Source: Flavobacteriaceae bacterium 3519-10 (GTDB lineage: Bacteria > Bacteroidota > Bacteroidia > Flavobacteriales > Weeksellaceae). Taken from it: a stretch of DNA of 64,000 nucleotides. The notes below the pieces were generated by a model. It saw only the letters and a list, made by a program, of their open reading frames with translations, did not search any database and was not told the origin of the DNA. Numbering within the stretch: position 1 is the first letter of the stretch; each line of letters opens with the position of its first letter. The stretch is taken from the NCBI GenBank assembly GCA_000023725.1, contig CP001673.1:2428342-2492341 (forward strand), given 5' to 3'. A program made the position numbers and the translations under genes. Of this stretch, positions 51,701-60,267 are shown in pieces.

Positions 51701-51718
51701 TTTTTAGGATAATTATTA

Positions 51719-51726
51719 CAAAAATA
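51719..51726 (-). promoter_or_regulatory. -7 promoter motif TATTTTTG for the LysM/PBP1 gene
   Basis: The minus strand reads TATTTTTG, an exact TAnnTTTG match about 18 bases before the ATG at 51700. Confidence 0.5.
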
Positions 51727-51737
51727 GTGCATTAAAA

Positions 51738-53324
51738 TTAAATGGAAACGATAATAAGCTCTGCCTCCGAAACGTTGATTCCGTCATAACAAGATTGAAG
51801 CCATTCGTGTCCGTGATCAGCATAGAAAACCGAAAAATTCAGCACCCGTTCCTGCCAGCTTTTGCCGGGATGGATCTCGAGGAAGAGATTGTTCAGTCGC
51901 TCCATTTTTTCGTGCTGCTTAATTTTTTCAGCTCTCAGCAGGCGTTTTTTCATTCTTTGGTAAGATTTTAACTGTCTGGTTTTTTCAGCCTGAACGAGCG
52001 TTCCAAAGCTTTTATCCGTCATCGCGGCTTTATCAGATATCTTTTCGAATTGCGCCTGTAATACAGTTTCGTTTTCTTCTAAAGCCGTAAGGATTTCGTT
52101 TCCATCGAGCACAATACCTTTGGTTACTTCAGCAAAATTCCTGAAGAAATCGCTCATTTTCAAACCCAGTTTTCCAGCTTTCGAAAGTGTTTTCGCGGAT
52201 ACGAAAAGCATTGAATTACGCGGAATAAGAACCGGAAACGGCAATGCTAACTTTTCGAAGTAGAGTTTGAGTTCCAGCCAGTACATAATCTCGGCGTTCC
52301 CCCCGATATACGCGATATTCGGCAACACGAGTTCCTGATAAACAGGTCTCATTAACGCGTTCGGACTGAACTTTTCGGGATGATTTTCGAGTTCAGTTAA
52401 AATTTCATCTTTTGAAAAAGAAATATTTTTATCGACAATGATGTATTTTTCGCGATCAAATTCTATTCTGTCACGTGTTTCACTCAGGTAAAACAGATTA
52501 ATTTCGCGCGGATTTACCTGCACTTTCCCGTAACGTTCGGTCAGTTGACTTACCGTAGGTTTTGTAGTTTCAAACAGGTCACTGTTCAACAGTTCGCCGC
52601 GGAATATCGCTTTCATCTGACTCTTCAGACCTGCATTATCGCCATCGATTACCAACAGACCGTAATCAGCAAAAAGCTCGTGCACCAAAATTCTGGTCGA
52701 CTGAGCCAGTGAACTGCCCTTTTTATAGGCGCGTTTCATCATCAGAATCAGCTCCGTACCATAAACCGAATCGGTAAATTCTTTTTCAAATTCAGCAATG
52801 AAAAAATGGTCATCGGGTTGAATCCTTCCCACCGAGCCACCTGCTTCGGCTTTGGATTCATAATAATTCCCGCGCGTGTTGAAATGATTGATTTCGTCGA
52901 AATCGTGATCCTCGGTCGCCATCCAGAAAACAGGAACCGTTTTTCGCTGAGGAAATGTTTGGTTCAGGTGATCAGCCAGTTTTATCGTCTGTAATATTTT
53001 GTAAATAAAAAATACCGGACCGGTGAATAAATTGAGCTGATGGCCCGTCGTTACGGTATAAGTCTGGCTGTCAGAAAGTTTTTCGAGATTAATTTTCTGC
53101 TTTTCAGACAAATTTAAACCTGAATACTGGCTTCGCAAAACTTCCGAAAGAAGCTGCCGTTTCTCCTGAGTGAACGACTTTTCTTTGTGGCTAAACTGCC
53201 GGTTTATATGATCTGTATTGAAAACATGATCTCCGAAACCCTCGATTTTCTGCATAAGAAAATCTTTGATAAGCTGCGGAATGCTTTCAATATCTACAAA
53301 AGGTATGGTGCTGTGTTTCTCCAA
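51738..53324 (-). CDS. bshC: Bacillithiol biosynthesis cysteine-adding enzyme
   Basis: 528 residues, the usual length for BshC. Core motifs include TVTTGHQLNLFTGPVFFIYK (near 93-112), then VFWMATEDHDFDEINHF and PNIAYIGGNAEIMYWLELKL, followed by a C-terminal coiled-coil and an LxLxIHPG-like segment (LFLEIHPGKSW). It joins cysteine to glucosaminyl-malate to give bacillithiol, the low-molecular-weight thiol of Firmicutes and many Bacteroidetes. bshA and bshB are not in the window. It lies three bases downstream of the porin gene, so it may be translated from the porin mRNA. Confidence 0.92.
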   Translation of the reverse strand: MEKHSTIPFVDIESIPQLIKDFLMQKIEGFGDHVFNTDHINRQFSHKEKSFTQEKRQLLSEVLRSQYSGLNLSEKQKINLEKLSDSQTYTVTTGHQLNLFTGPVFFIYKILQTIKLADHLNQTFPQRKTVPVFWMATEDHDFDEINHFNTRGNYYESKAEAGGSVGRIQPDDHFFIAEFEKEFTDSVYGTELILMMKRAYKKGSSLAQSTRILVHELFADYGLLVIDGDNAGLKSQMKAIFRGELLNSDLFETTKPTVSQLTERYGKVQVNPREINLFYLSETRDRIEFDREKYIIVDKNISFSKDEILTELENHPEKFSPNALMRPVYQELVLPNIAYIGGNAEIMYWLELKLYFEKLALPFPVLIPRNSMLFVSAKTLSKAGKLGLKMSDFFRNFAEVTKGIVLDGNEILTALEENETVLQAQFEKISDKAAMTDKSFGTLVQAEKTRQLKSYQRMKKRLLRAEKIKQHEKMERLNNLFLEIHPGKSWQERVLNFSVFYADHGHEWLQSCYDGINVSEAELIIVSI

Positions 53325-53327
53325 AAT

Positions 53328-55256
53328 TTAACTGAAAAGGTACCAGACGATTCCCAGGTTCAACCGGAAATCACTTACAGGATAGTTGGGCGCCGCGAAA
53401 GATTTGTTCTGCATCAGCGTGGTATTAAGATGCTGCGCTTCTATGAAAAAGAACATCCGCTTCACTTTCAAATTAAAATATACATCTATAATAGGCTGCC
53501 CACCAATCGAATACGAATCAGTACCCGGCAAGATAAATTCATTCAGCATAGGGAAAAATTCCCGTGAGGCAAATTTGGTAAAATAATAGGCTTTAATTCC
53601 GGTTTGAATTTCCGCAGCATCTTTGAAGGCTTTCGACTGGAAAAACAGGTTAGCCCGTCCGATAAAATTAGGCATCGGCAAAAGGTCGCTGTTGCCGATT
53701 GCGCTCTGAAAATGCAGCCGTGGATTAAAATGGAACTTTCCATAACTGAAAGTCGCCTCACCGCCAATCTGCGAAATATTAAGTGACGACGCACTTTGCT
53801 GCGGAAGCGCCGATGCATCGAGATACGTATAATTATCGATGCGGAAATAGTTTGCAAAAACCGAACTTTTAAACCACTTCAGATTAACTGAACCGCCAAT
53901 CTCTGTAATCGCTTCATTGGCCGGATCTTCAAGATAATAATTGTATTTGCGGTAAACAGACGGATTCAGCAATAGATTAAAATCCGGCGATGCGGTTTGG
54001 AAATTTACTTTTGCATCCACAAAATAGCCCGGAAGCGGCTCGAATTTGAGTAAATTTTCTGAGCGCAAAAAACTGCCGAATTCGGTGCCTCCTGAAATTT
54101 CAAGGTTAGAATTGAGGGCGACTTTGTCCCAAAGCCGGATCTGCAGATTTCCCACCGCGCCAAGACGGTTTTCGGATAATTGTTCAGGAATATTGACTGA
54201 AGCAGGCAGCGCAGCACCAACGCCCAGATTAATTATCTGATGACGCACACCCGCATCCAGTTTGAAATTTTCTTTATCGAACAGCACACTAACAGTATTA
54301 CTCAAATTTTTCGAATACTTTTTAGATGAAAGCGGATAATCGATCAGTTCTGAACCGTCATCAAAATAGAAAGTTTCGGGGGCAGACTGCGTGTAATAAT
54401 ATTTGTTTCCCTGATGAAAAATGGTGTGGCGGATCTTGAACGGAAATTTTTCCGAGGCAAAAGGCCTAAACTGATGACTGAAATAATATCGCCTGTAAGA
54501 AAACCGCGACTCAGAAGCATTAAGGTTTACGGGAAGATTCAGCCGGTTATCGAAGTTGTTGTTATCGCCAAGAAACAGGTTGATGTCGGCAATTCCGCCA
54601 TTTTCCTCATTATTTACATTCTGATGAATGAAATGTGCAAATGCTTCGTATTTATTGTTCTTAGAAATATAGTGCCCTGAAAAAATGACATTGTTGTTGG
54701 CGGCAAGGTTATTCTGATACATCCCGAGTGAGCGGAGACCCATATATTCCACTGCAAAATTGAAATTTTTACCGATATTCTGGGTGTAAGTGGTTTGCAG
54801 CGCGGCGCCACTGCTCACCGAATTATGATAAATGAAAGCCGTGGTCGGCGTTTTCACATCATAATACCTAACGTCTTTGATTCCCTGTATTATGTACGAT
54901 TTATTGGTTGGCAGCAGCGAAAGATTCTGCTCCGGATTCACCTCAAAAACCAAAGGCTGGAAACCTGAACCAATATTGGCAAACTGGATCCGCCCGAAAT
55001 TATCGCGGTTATTATATTGCGTGAAAACGAACGTTTTCTCCGGAGTGAAAGCGGTATCGAAGATTTTCTTTTCGGTGAACTGCGTACGGTAGGTATAATC
55101 GTAAATGGTAGGCTTAAAGATTACCAGGGAATCTTTTCTACCGGAATCGATGACCAGCGTGTCCTGCGGTTTCACTCTGTTCGAATCGGTTTTATTGACG
55201 ACCTGAGCCGTCAGAGCATAACCGCAAAAAAATAGACAGAGCAAAAAATACTTCAT
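53328..55256 (-). CDS. Putative outer-membrane porin (Bacteroidetes putative porin family)
   Basis: 642 residues from the ATG at 55256 (MKYFLLCLFFCGYALTAQ), which begins a signal peptide. The frame is open to 55295, but the -7 motif at 55274-55281 and the signal peptide support 55256. The mature protein is beta-strand-rich with alternating hydrophobic residues, many Tyr/Phe and the end FRLNLGIVWYLF, as outer-membrane barrels have. It resembles the putative porin family common in Flavobacteriia. No TonB plug is present. The next gene, bshC, follows three bases after its stop. Confidence 0.8.
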   Translation of the reverse strand: MKYFLLCLFFCGYALTAQVVNKTDSNRVKPQDTLVIDSGRKDSLVIFKPTIYDYTYRTQFTEKKIFDTAFTPEKTFVFTQYNNRDNFGRIQFANIGSGFQPLVFEVNPEQNLSLLPTNKSYIIQGIKDVRYYDVKTPTTAFIYHNSVSSGAALQTTYTQNIGKNFNFAVEYMGLRSLGMYQNNLAANNNVIFSGHYISKNNKYEAFAHFIHQNVNNEENGGIADINLFLGDNNNFDNRLNLPVNLNASESRFSYRRYYFSHQFRPFASEKFPFKIRHTIFHQGNKYYYTQSAPETFYFDDGSELIDYPLSSKKYSKNLSNTVSVLFDKENFKLDAGVRHQIINLGVGAALPASVNIPEQLSENRLGAVGNLQIRLWDKVALNSNLEISGGTEFGSFLRSENLLKFEPLPGYFVDAKVNFQTASPDFNLLLNPSVYRKYNYYLEDPANEAITEIGGSVNLKWFKSSVFANYFRIDNYTYLDASALPQQSASSLNISQIGGEATFSYGKFHFNPRLHFQSAIGNSDLLPMPNFIGRANLFFQSKAFKDAAEIQTGIKAYYFTKFASREFFPMLNEFILPGTDSYSIGGQPIIDVYFNLKVKRMFFFIEAQHLNTTLMQNKSFAAPNYPVSDFRLNLGIVWYLFS

Positions 55257-55273
55257 TCGTGAACTTTGGTGTA

Positions 55274-55281
55274 CAAATGTA
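55274..55281 (-). promoter_or_regulatory. -7 promoter motif TACATTTG for the porin-bshC unit
   Basis: The minus strand reads TACATTTG, an exact TAnnTTTG match, with a transcription start near 55267 and a short leader to the ATG at 55256. Confidence 0.5.
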
Positions 55282-55296
55282 AGAAATATGGGCAAA

Positions 55297-55322
55297 TAAA
55301 AAACCCTGCCGCGGCAGGGTTA
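55297..55322 (-). terminator. Terminator of the first SusCD operon
   Basis: A perfect 18-bp palindrome ACCCTGCCGCGGCAGGGT (55303-55320) has an A-run before it that gives a U-run on the minus strand. It lies about 22 bases past the SusD stop. Confidence 0.85.
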
Positions 55323-55342
55323 GTCAGATAGATTCGGGTGGA

Positions 55343-56872
55343 TTAATATCCCGGATACTGTTTAAGGTTCGGATTGTAGTTAATTGCAGACTGGCTGATT
55401 GGCATCACAAAAAGTTTGTCATTAGCCGGCACATTACAGTTTAACGAACAGTTGCTGTTTTTAATCAACGGAAGGTTATGACGCTTCAGATCGAGAAAAC
55501 GCTGTCCTTCGCCATAAAATTCTTTACTTTTTTCCGTAAGGATGTCGTTAAGAAGATTAGTACCCGTGTAAGTTGAACCGCCTCGGGAAACCGCAAAAGC
55601 ATTAAGTTCTGCCAACGCTGTAGCAGACTGCCCTACAAGGTGAAGTGCTTCTATCCTATTGAGCAGTGCTTCAGAGAACCTGAAAATTTTAATATTTCTA
55701 TTAAAGTTCCCCGTGCTGCTTAAACGCGGATACTTGTTTGTCCAGGCTCCCGGAGGATTGTCGGTTAACGGAAGTGTGAGTGTACTTAAAAGGCCTGCAG
55801 GTAATGCCGGGGCGCTTGTTTTCGTATCACCTCTACGAACATCCGGAGATGTGCTCTGTGGGGTTCCGTTTGGTAAAGTCGCCAAATCCGTATGTGGGAA
55901 GCTGTCGTAAAAATCTTTTGTAAAGAGCAACGCACGACGGTCTCCACTGATTCTGTTGTATAGCGTTGGCAGTGCAAGGTTTGCGCCTACTCCTGTAACC
56001 AGGTTAGAGCTTGGATTCAGATCCAGTTCCCAGATAGTCTCAGGATGATTTTCAGAAAAGTCATCTGAAGTTCCCATCCAATAGTTTACATATTCAGCTT
56101 TGGTAATCGGCTGATAAATGGACGGCGAGTTATTGATGATGTAGTTAGCATGATCTAAAGCCAGCTGTGCATCACCGGCAGCACGACGGGTTAAATAAAC
56201 GCGGGTAAGAATTAATCTTGCTGCAGTTTTGGTGAGAAATACTTTGGGCGTGGCAGATGTGGATTGATCATCGGCGCTGGCAACACCGTCATTAAGGTCT
56301 GAGATAATCTGTGCGTAAACTTCTGCCACAGTGGCTCTCGCAGGCTGAATGGACGCGTCGTAATCTCCCAACACCAACGGTACACCAAACTCCTGGTTAA
56401 CGCCTGAGGTAGGTGCAGGTGAGAAATAATTAAGCAACGTAAAGTACGCGAAACCTCTTAAGATTTTCGCCTCAGCTTTCATACGTGTAACGTTCGGATT
56501 GTCTGCAACCTGGGTGTTATTAATAACCGTGTTACAGTTCATAATAGCATCATACATCGTACGGTACAGGCCACCAGTATCATTATTAAGTGCGCTGTAA
56601 TTCATATTTGATGTAAGTACATACGCTTTAGCACTTGTTACGTACAGGTTATCTGAAAGCACGTCGCCAAAAGCCATCGCATCAGCGCCATAAGCACTTA
56701 CGGAAGCCATCGTGAGATATCCACCATTTAGAAATGCCTGAAGTTTCTCTTCTGAGTTTATATCCTGTATATCGTCCTGGCTTGGCGGAAACAGCTCCAG
56801 CTCACTCTCTCTGCAGGAGTTACTGGCTGTAATGAGCAGCACTGAGGATAGTATAATTAAAAACTTTTTCAT
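55343..56872 (-). CDS. RagB/SusD family outer-membrane lipoprotein
   Basis: 509 residues. Lipobox SNSC (Cys at residue 20). The SusD fold is seen as AEAKILRGFAYFTLLNYFSP (TPR-like helices), ARATVAEVYAQIISDLND and the C-terminal signature LTEKSKEFYGEGQRFLDLKR, followed by FVMPISQSAINYNPNL. SusD caps the SusC channel and captures substrates (glycans or peptides) at the cell surface. It lies 17 bases downstream of its SusC gene and ends the operon. Substrate unknown. Confidence 0.92.
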   Translation of the reverse strand: MKKFLIILSSVLLITASNSCRESELELFPPSQDDIQDINSEEKLQAFLNGGYLTMASVSAYGADAMAFGDVLSDNLYVTSAKAYVLTSNMNYSALNNDTGGLYRTMYDAIMNCNTVINNTQVADNPNVTRMKAEAKILRGFAYFTLLNYFSPAPTSGVNQEFGVPLVLGDYDASIQPARATVAEVYAQIISDLNDGVASADDQSTSATPKVFLTKTAARLILTRVYLTRRAAGDAQLALDHANYIINNSPSIYQPITKAEYVNYWMGTSDDFSENHPETIWELDLNPSSNLVTGVGANLALPTLYNRISGDRRALLFTKDFYDSFPHTDLATLPNGTPQSTSPDVRRGDTKTSAPALPAGLLSTLTLPLTDNPPGAWTNKYPRLSSTGNFNRNIKIFRFSEALLNRIEALHLVGQSATALAELNAFAVSRGGSTYTGTNLLNDILTEKSKEFYGEGQRFLDLKRHNLPLIKNSNCSLNCNVPANDKLFVMPISQSAINYNPNLKQYPGY

Positions 56873-56889
56873 TATTATTTTTTTATCAA

Positions 56890-59859
56890 TTAAAAACCAA
56901 CTTGAATACCCATTGACATCGTTTTAAGAACCGGTGAAGCATACCAATACCGTCCTTTACCAAGCCATGACCATGCATTGGAGTTAGACTCCGGATCGTA
57001 ATCCAGGTCTTTATCGAACACGTAGGTAAGAAGGTTTGTACCTCTCACATAAATCGTGAGGTTGTTGAGGCCGGTGCTTTCTTTAAACTGGTTTCCGAAG
57101 GTGTACGCCAATCTCATCTCTTTCAGACGGATATGGTCTCCCTTGTTAATGAAACGGGAAGATTCAAGTCTTGATGTACTTGGATTTCCTACGATTGCTT
57201 TTGGATTGGATGCGTTGAAGTTTTCGGCGCCCGGAGCGTCAGTCCAGCTGTCGTACAATGCGTCATTAATCTGGTTACGTCCCGGAAATGCACCATCATG
57301 GATCGTGTAGGAGTGCACACCGTTCTGTACGTAGAAATCAAACTGACCTGAAAGCATGAAACTTAATGATATGTTTTTGTACTTAAGTTCATTTGTTAAA
57401 CCAACATTGTAAACCGGAAATGCGCTTTTACCCATCCATGCAGGGGATGCATCCTCTCGTTTATTGGTTACGTCGGTTTTATCGCCATTTGTATAGAATA
57501 AAGCATCCCCTGCTTTGATTCCTCTTGTTGGGTCATCAGCACCTGCAATTCCTGCCCACAGTACCGAATAATATTCTCCGAAGATGTGTCCCGGCGCAAG
57601 CGCAGCAAATGCATTGTCTGCACCGCTCGGCTCCTCTGAACCATTCTGCCTCAGTTCGAGGTTGAATCTGTTAAGCATGGTTTTAGAGTATGCTCCGTTA
57701 CCGTTTATGGTCCATCTGAAGTTTTCAGTCTGAATCGGAGTTGCTTCTATCGTAAGTTCTACTCCTTTATTATCAATGGTTGCAATATTATCGTAGAATG
57801 ATGTTGGGCCACCTGTTTCTGTTGCAGGGAAACTTACATCGATCGCCTTCTCAGTAACTTTGTGATAGAATGCTCCAATCAGTTTCAGCCTGTCGTTAAA
57901 AAGGCCCATATCTACATTTATGTCGAGGTGTTTTGCCTCTTCCCAAATCAAACTGGGGTTACCCGGATTAGAAATGCCGCCGTAACCTCCGTTGCCACCC
58001 CAACCACCCTGGCTGGCGTTATATCCTACAAGTGCATATGCGTTATACTGTAAACCCCATTGGTCAGCATATGGAATATTTCCCAATACACCGTAACTTG
58101 CACCCAATGTAAATGAGGAGAAAGCAGAAGGCAGGAAATTTTCGTTGAAGACATTCCAGGAGCCTCCTAAAGACCAGAAGTTACCCCACTTTTCAGTTCC
58201 TAAAGTTGAGTTTCCGTCTCTTCGAAGCTGGCCGGTGAAGGTGTATTTACCATCAAGAATATAATTCAACCTTCCGAAATAGCCAATCTGTGTCCAGTCG
58301 TAATCGTCCGAATAGCTTAAAACAGAACCTTCCTGCGCAAACTGAAAATATGGACGCACATCCGTCATGAAGAATGAGTAGTTGGTAAGGTTATTATACC
58401 GGTGGTTTTGGTACTCCATCCCTCCAAGCACTTCCAAATTATGTCTTGCATTAAAAGTATTGCGGTAACCGATACTGTTTGACCAGTTCCAGTCCCAAAT
58501 TGACGTGCGGGCATCCTGCAGCATCCCGAAATTATCGGAATCGGTTTGTGCGGTATAAATCGGATGTCCTTTATCAATCGACTGCAATTCGCGCATTGTC
58601 TGATACTGGGTACCAAATAAGGAATTAAATGACACGTTTTTCATAAACTGGTAATCCATATTAATGGACGCCAGGAATGTGTTAATGCCTGAAAGCTGAT
58701 AGGCGTTTGCTAAAATTGAAGCGGGATTAAAACCTGCCGTCATGTCCGGTCCTTCAGTCCAAGCTTCCTGGTTGAAGGTACCGTCAGCGTTATACACAGA
58801 ACGCAACGGAGAGAGCATGATAGAGTTGGTTACAGGATTCGCGGAAGCCCGTCCACCCATATAGGTATTACGTTTTACGTTGGAGTAGTTGGTATTTAAA
58901 CCAAATCTCAACTTATCTGAAGCTTTATGGTCTACGGCAGCATTTACACTGATCCTGTCGAAACTGGATGACTTCACAAGCGGTTCGTTCTGGTAGTATG
59001 AGCCGCCAATTCTGAACGATGTGTTTTCGCCACCTCCCGAAGCACCGAAGTTGTAGGTATTTACAATGGATGACGATCTGTTAACCACTTTCTGCCAATC
59101 TGTATACTGGCGGGTGTATTTAATAGGTTCCGTATCCGGAATGTAGGTATCAAGATAATATTGGGTAGCCTGCTCCAAAGTTGTAAACGTCTGCCCTAAC
59201 AGATCCTGAGAGTTCCACATCAGAATTCCGCCATATTTGATGTACTCGTCGCCGTTCATCAGTTGAAGCTTGTCGTGGGCTCTTCCCTGAACACCGGTTT
59301 CGGTAGAAAACTCAAATCTTGTTTTCTGGTTGAACTTTCCTTTTTTGGTTTTAACGATAATTACCCCGTTCGCACCTCTTGATCCATACAACGCCGTGGA
59401 CGAAGCATCTTTCAGAACCGTTACCGACTCGATGGAGTTCGGATCAATTACTGCGAGAGGATTCCAGGATTCCATCATTTGGGCATTATCAGCGCCTTTA
59501 CCAATAACAATACCGTCAATAACGTAAAGTGGGTTCGGAGTTCCGATTAATGAACTTACACCCCGCACGATCACCATGTTTGAGGAACCGGGATCACCAC
59601 TGGCAGACGAAAAGTTCAGACCAGCTACACGTCCGTTGAGTACCTCATCAACGGTAGAGAAAGGAGTGGACTCGAAATTGGCTTTGCCAACAACACTGTA
59701 TGAACCCACTTTCTGGGCCGGATCCAGCCTTACGCCTCCTACTAGCACCACCTCTTCAATCTCTTTTGTTTTCGTGGCAGTATCTCTTTTCTGAGCCATC
59801 AGCGATTGTCCCGCAAAGAACAGAACGCCAATACTTAAAACTCGTAATTTTACATTCAT
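56890..59859 (-). CDS. SusC/RagA family TonB-linked outer-membrane receptor without N-terminal carboxypeptidase-like domain
   Basis: 989 residues from the ATG at 59859 (MNVKLRVLSIGVLFFAGQSL, signal peptide). The TonB box region KEIEEVVLVGG follows the signal peptide directly, so the usual CarboxypepD_reg-like extension of about 80 residues is absent. The plug domain is marked by FSTVDEVLNGRVAGLNF, VIVRGVSSLIGTPNPLYVID and SVTVLKDASSTALYGSRGAN. A beta barrel follows to the C-terminal Phe (MSMGIQVGF). It takes up substrates through the outer membrane with SusD (55343) and TonB energy. Its promoter region holds a TTTG-N20-CATATTTG pair with a palindrome in the spacer. Confidence 0.94.
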   Translation of the reverse strand: MNVKLRVLSIGVLFFAGQSLMAQKRDTATKTKEIEEVVLVGGVRLDPAQKVGSYSVVGKANFESTPFSTVDEVLNGRVAGLNFSSASGDPGSSNMVIVRGVSSLIGTPNPLYVIDGIVIGKGADNAQMMESWNPLAVIDPNSIESVTVLKDASSTALYGSRGANGVIIVKTKKGKFNQKTRFEFSTETGVQGRAHDKLQLMNGDEYIKYGGILMWNSQDLLGQTFTTLEQATQYYLDTYIPDTEPIKYTRQYTDWQKVVNRSSSIVNTYNFGASGGGENTSFRIGGSYYQNEPLVKSSSFDRISVNAAVDHKASDKLRFGLNTNYSNVKRNTYMGGRASANPVTNSIMLSPLRSVYNADGTFNQEAWTEGPDMTAGFNPASILANAYQLSGINTFLASINMDYQFMKNVSFNSLFGTQYQTMRELQSIDKGHPIYTAQTDSDNFGMLQDARTSIWDWNWSNSIGYRNTFNARHNLEVLGGMEYQNHRYNNLTNYSFFMTDVRPYFQFAQEGSVLSYSDDYDWTQIGYFGRLNYILDGKYTFTGQLRRDGNSTLGTEKWGNFWSLGGSWNVFNENFLPSAFSSFTLGASYGVLGNIPYADQWGLQYNAYALVGYNASQGGWGGNGGYGGISNPGNPSLIWEEAKHLDINVDMGLFNDRLKLIGAFYHKVTEKAIDVSFPATETGGPTSFYDNIATIDNKGVELTIEATPIQTENFRWTINGNGAYSKTMLNRFNLELRQNGSEEPSGADNAFAALAPGHIFGEYYSVLWAGIAGADDPTRGIKAGDALFYTNGDKTDVTNKREDASPAWMGKSAFPVYNVGLTNELKYKNISLSFMLSGQFDFYVQNGVHSYTIHDGAFPGRNQINDALYDSWTDAPGAENFNASNPKAIVGNPSTSRLESSRFINKGDHIRLKEMRLAYTFGNQFKESTGLNNLTIYVRGTNLLTYVFDKDLDYDPESNSNAWSWLGKGRYWYASPVLKTMSMGIQVGF

Positions 59860-59886
59860 ATTAACATTATTTAATATTTTAATAGG

Positions 59887-59920
59887 CAAATATGTTAATT
59901 AATTTTAACATAACCAAAAC
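59887..59920 (-). promoter_or_regulatory. SusC promoter TTTG-N20-CATATTTG with a palindrome in the spacer
   Basis: On the minus strand TTTG (59918-59915), 20 bases, then CATATTTG (59894-59887), which is TAnnTTTG with one mismatch. The inverted repeat ATGTTAA-TTAATT-TTAACAT (59892-59911) lies over the spacer and touches the -7 element, where a repressor or activator dimer could bind. Confidence 0.55.
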
Positions 59921-60151
59921 AATTTTTCCGAAAATCCAATTTTTCTTATAATTCAGAAGCAATACGGCAATATTTTGTAGCTGCTGATTGGAAATTCATA
60001 AGCTTAGTCGCTTTCCGCAGGAATTTTGGTATTTCTCTTTAATCGAAATTTCGGTAAAGCCCCGGTTTGCTCTGAATAATTGGAAAGGATAGATCCTTCA
60101 GTAAAGGCATGCAACACCGTTGAGGTCATCATTCGACGAAACATTAGTCCA

Positions 60152-60180
60152 CAAAAAAAGCCACATTGCTGTGGCTTTAA
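60152..60180 (-). terminator. Terminator of the second SusCD operon
   Basis: AAAGCCACA (60157-60165) pairs with TGTGGCTTT (60170-60178) with a four-base loop. The A-run ahead of it gives a U-run on the minus strand. It is 90 bases past the SusD stop. Confidence 0.85.
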
Positions 60181-60267
60181 TGAAAATTTAACTGAATATA
60201 GCTTTATCTGCTTCATCAGCATTCCGGTTTGTGTCGTTATGCATCACCGGAAGATTAATCGTTATGG

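Larger units (their letters stand above)
59860..60267. other. Gene-free stretch between the two SusCD operons
   Basis: 408 bases. It holds the promoter of the first SusC gene at the left, the terminator hairpin of the second operon at 60157-60178, and in between no ORF that is supported. The 72-codon minus frame at 60004-60222 covers that terminator and is rejected. Confidence 0.7.

Noticed and set aside
60004-60222. A 72-codon minus frame between the two SusCD operons
   Set aside because: It spans the terminator hairpin at 60157-60178 and has no signal peptide, domain or partner.
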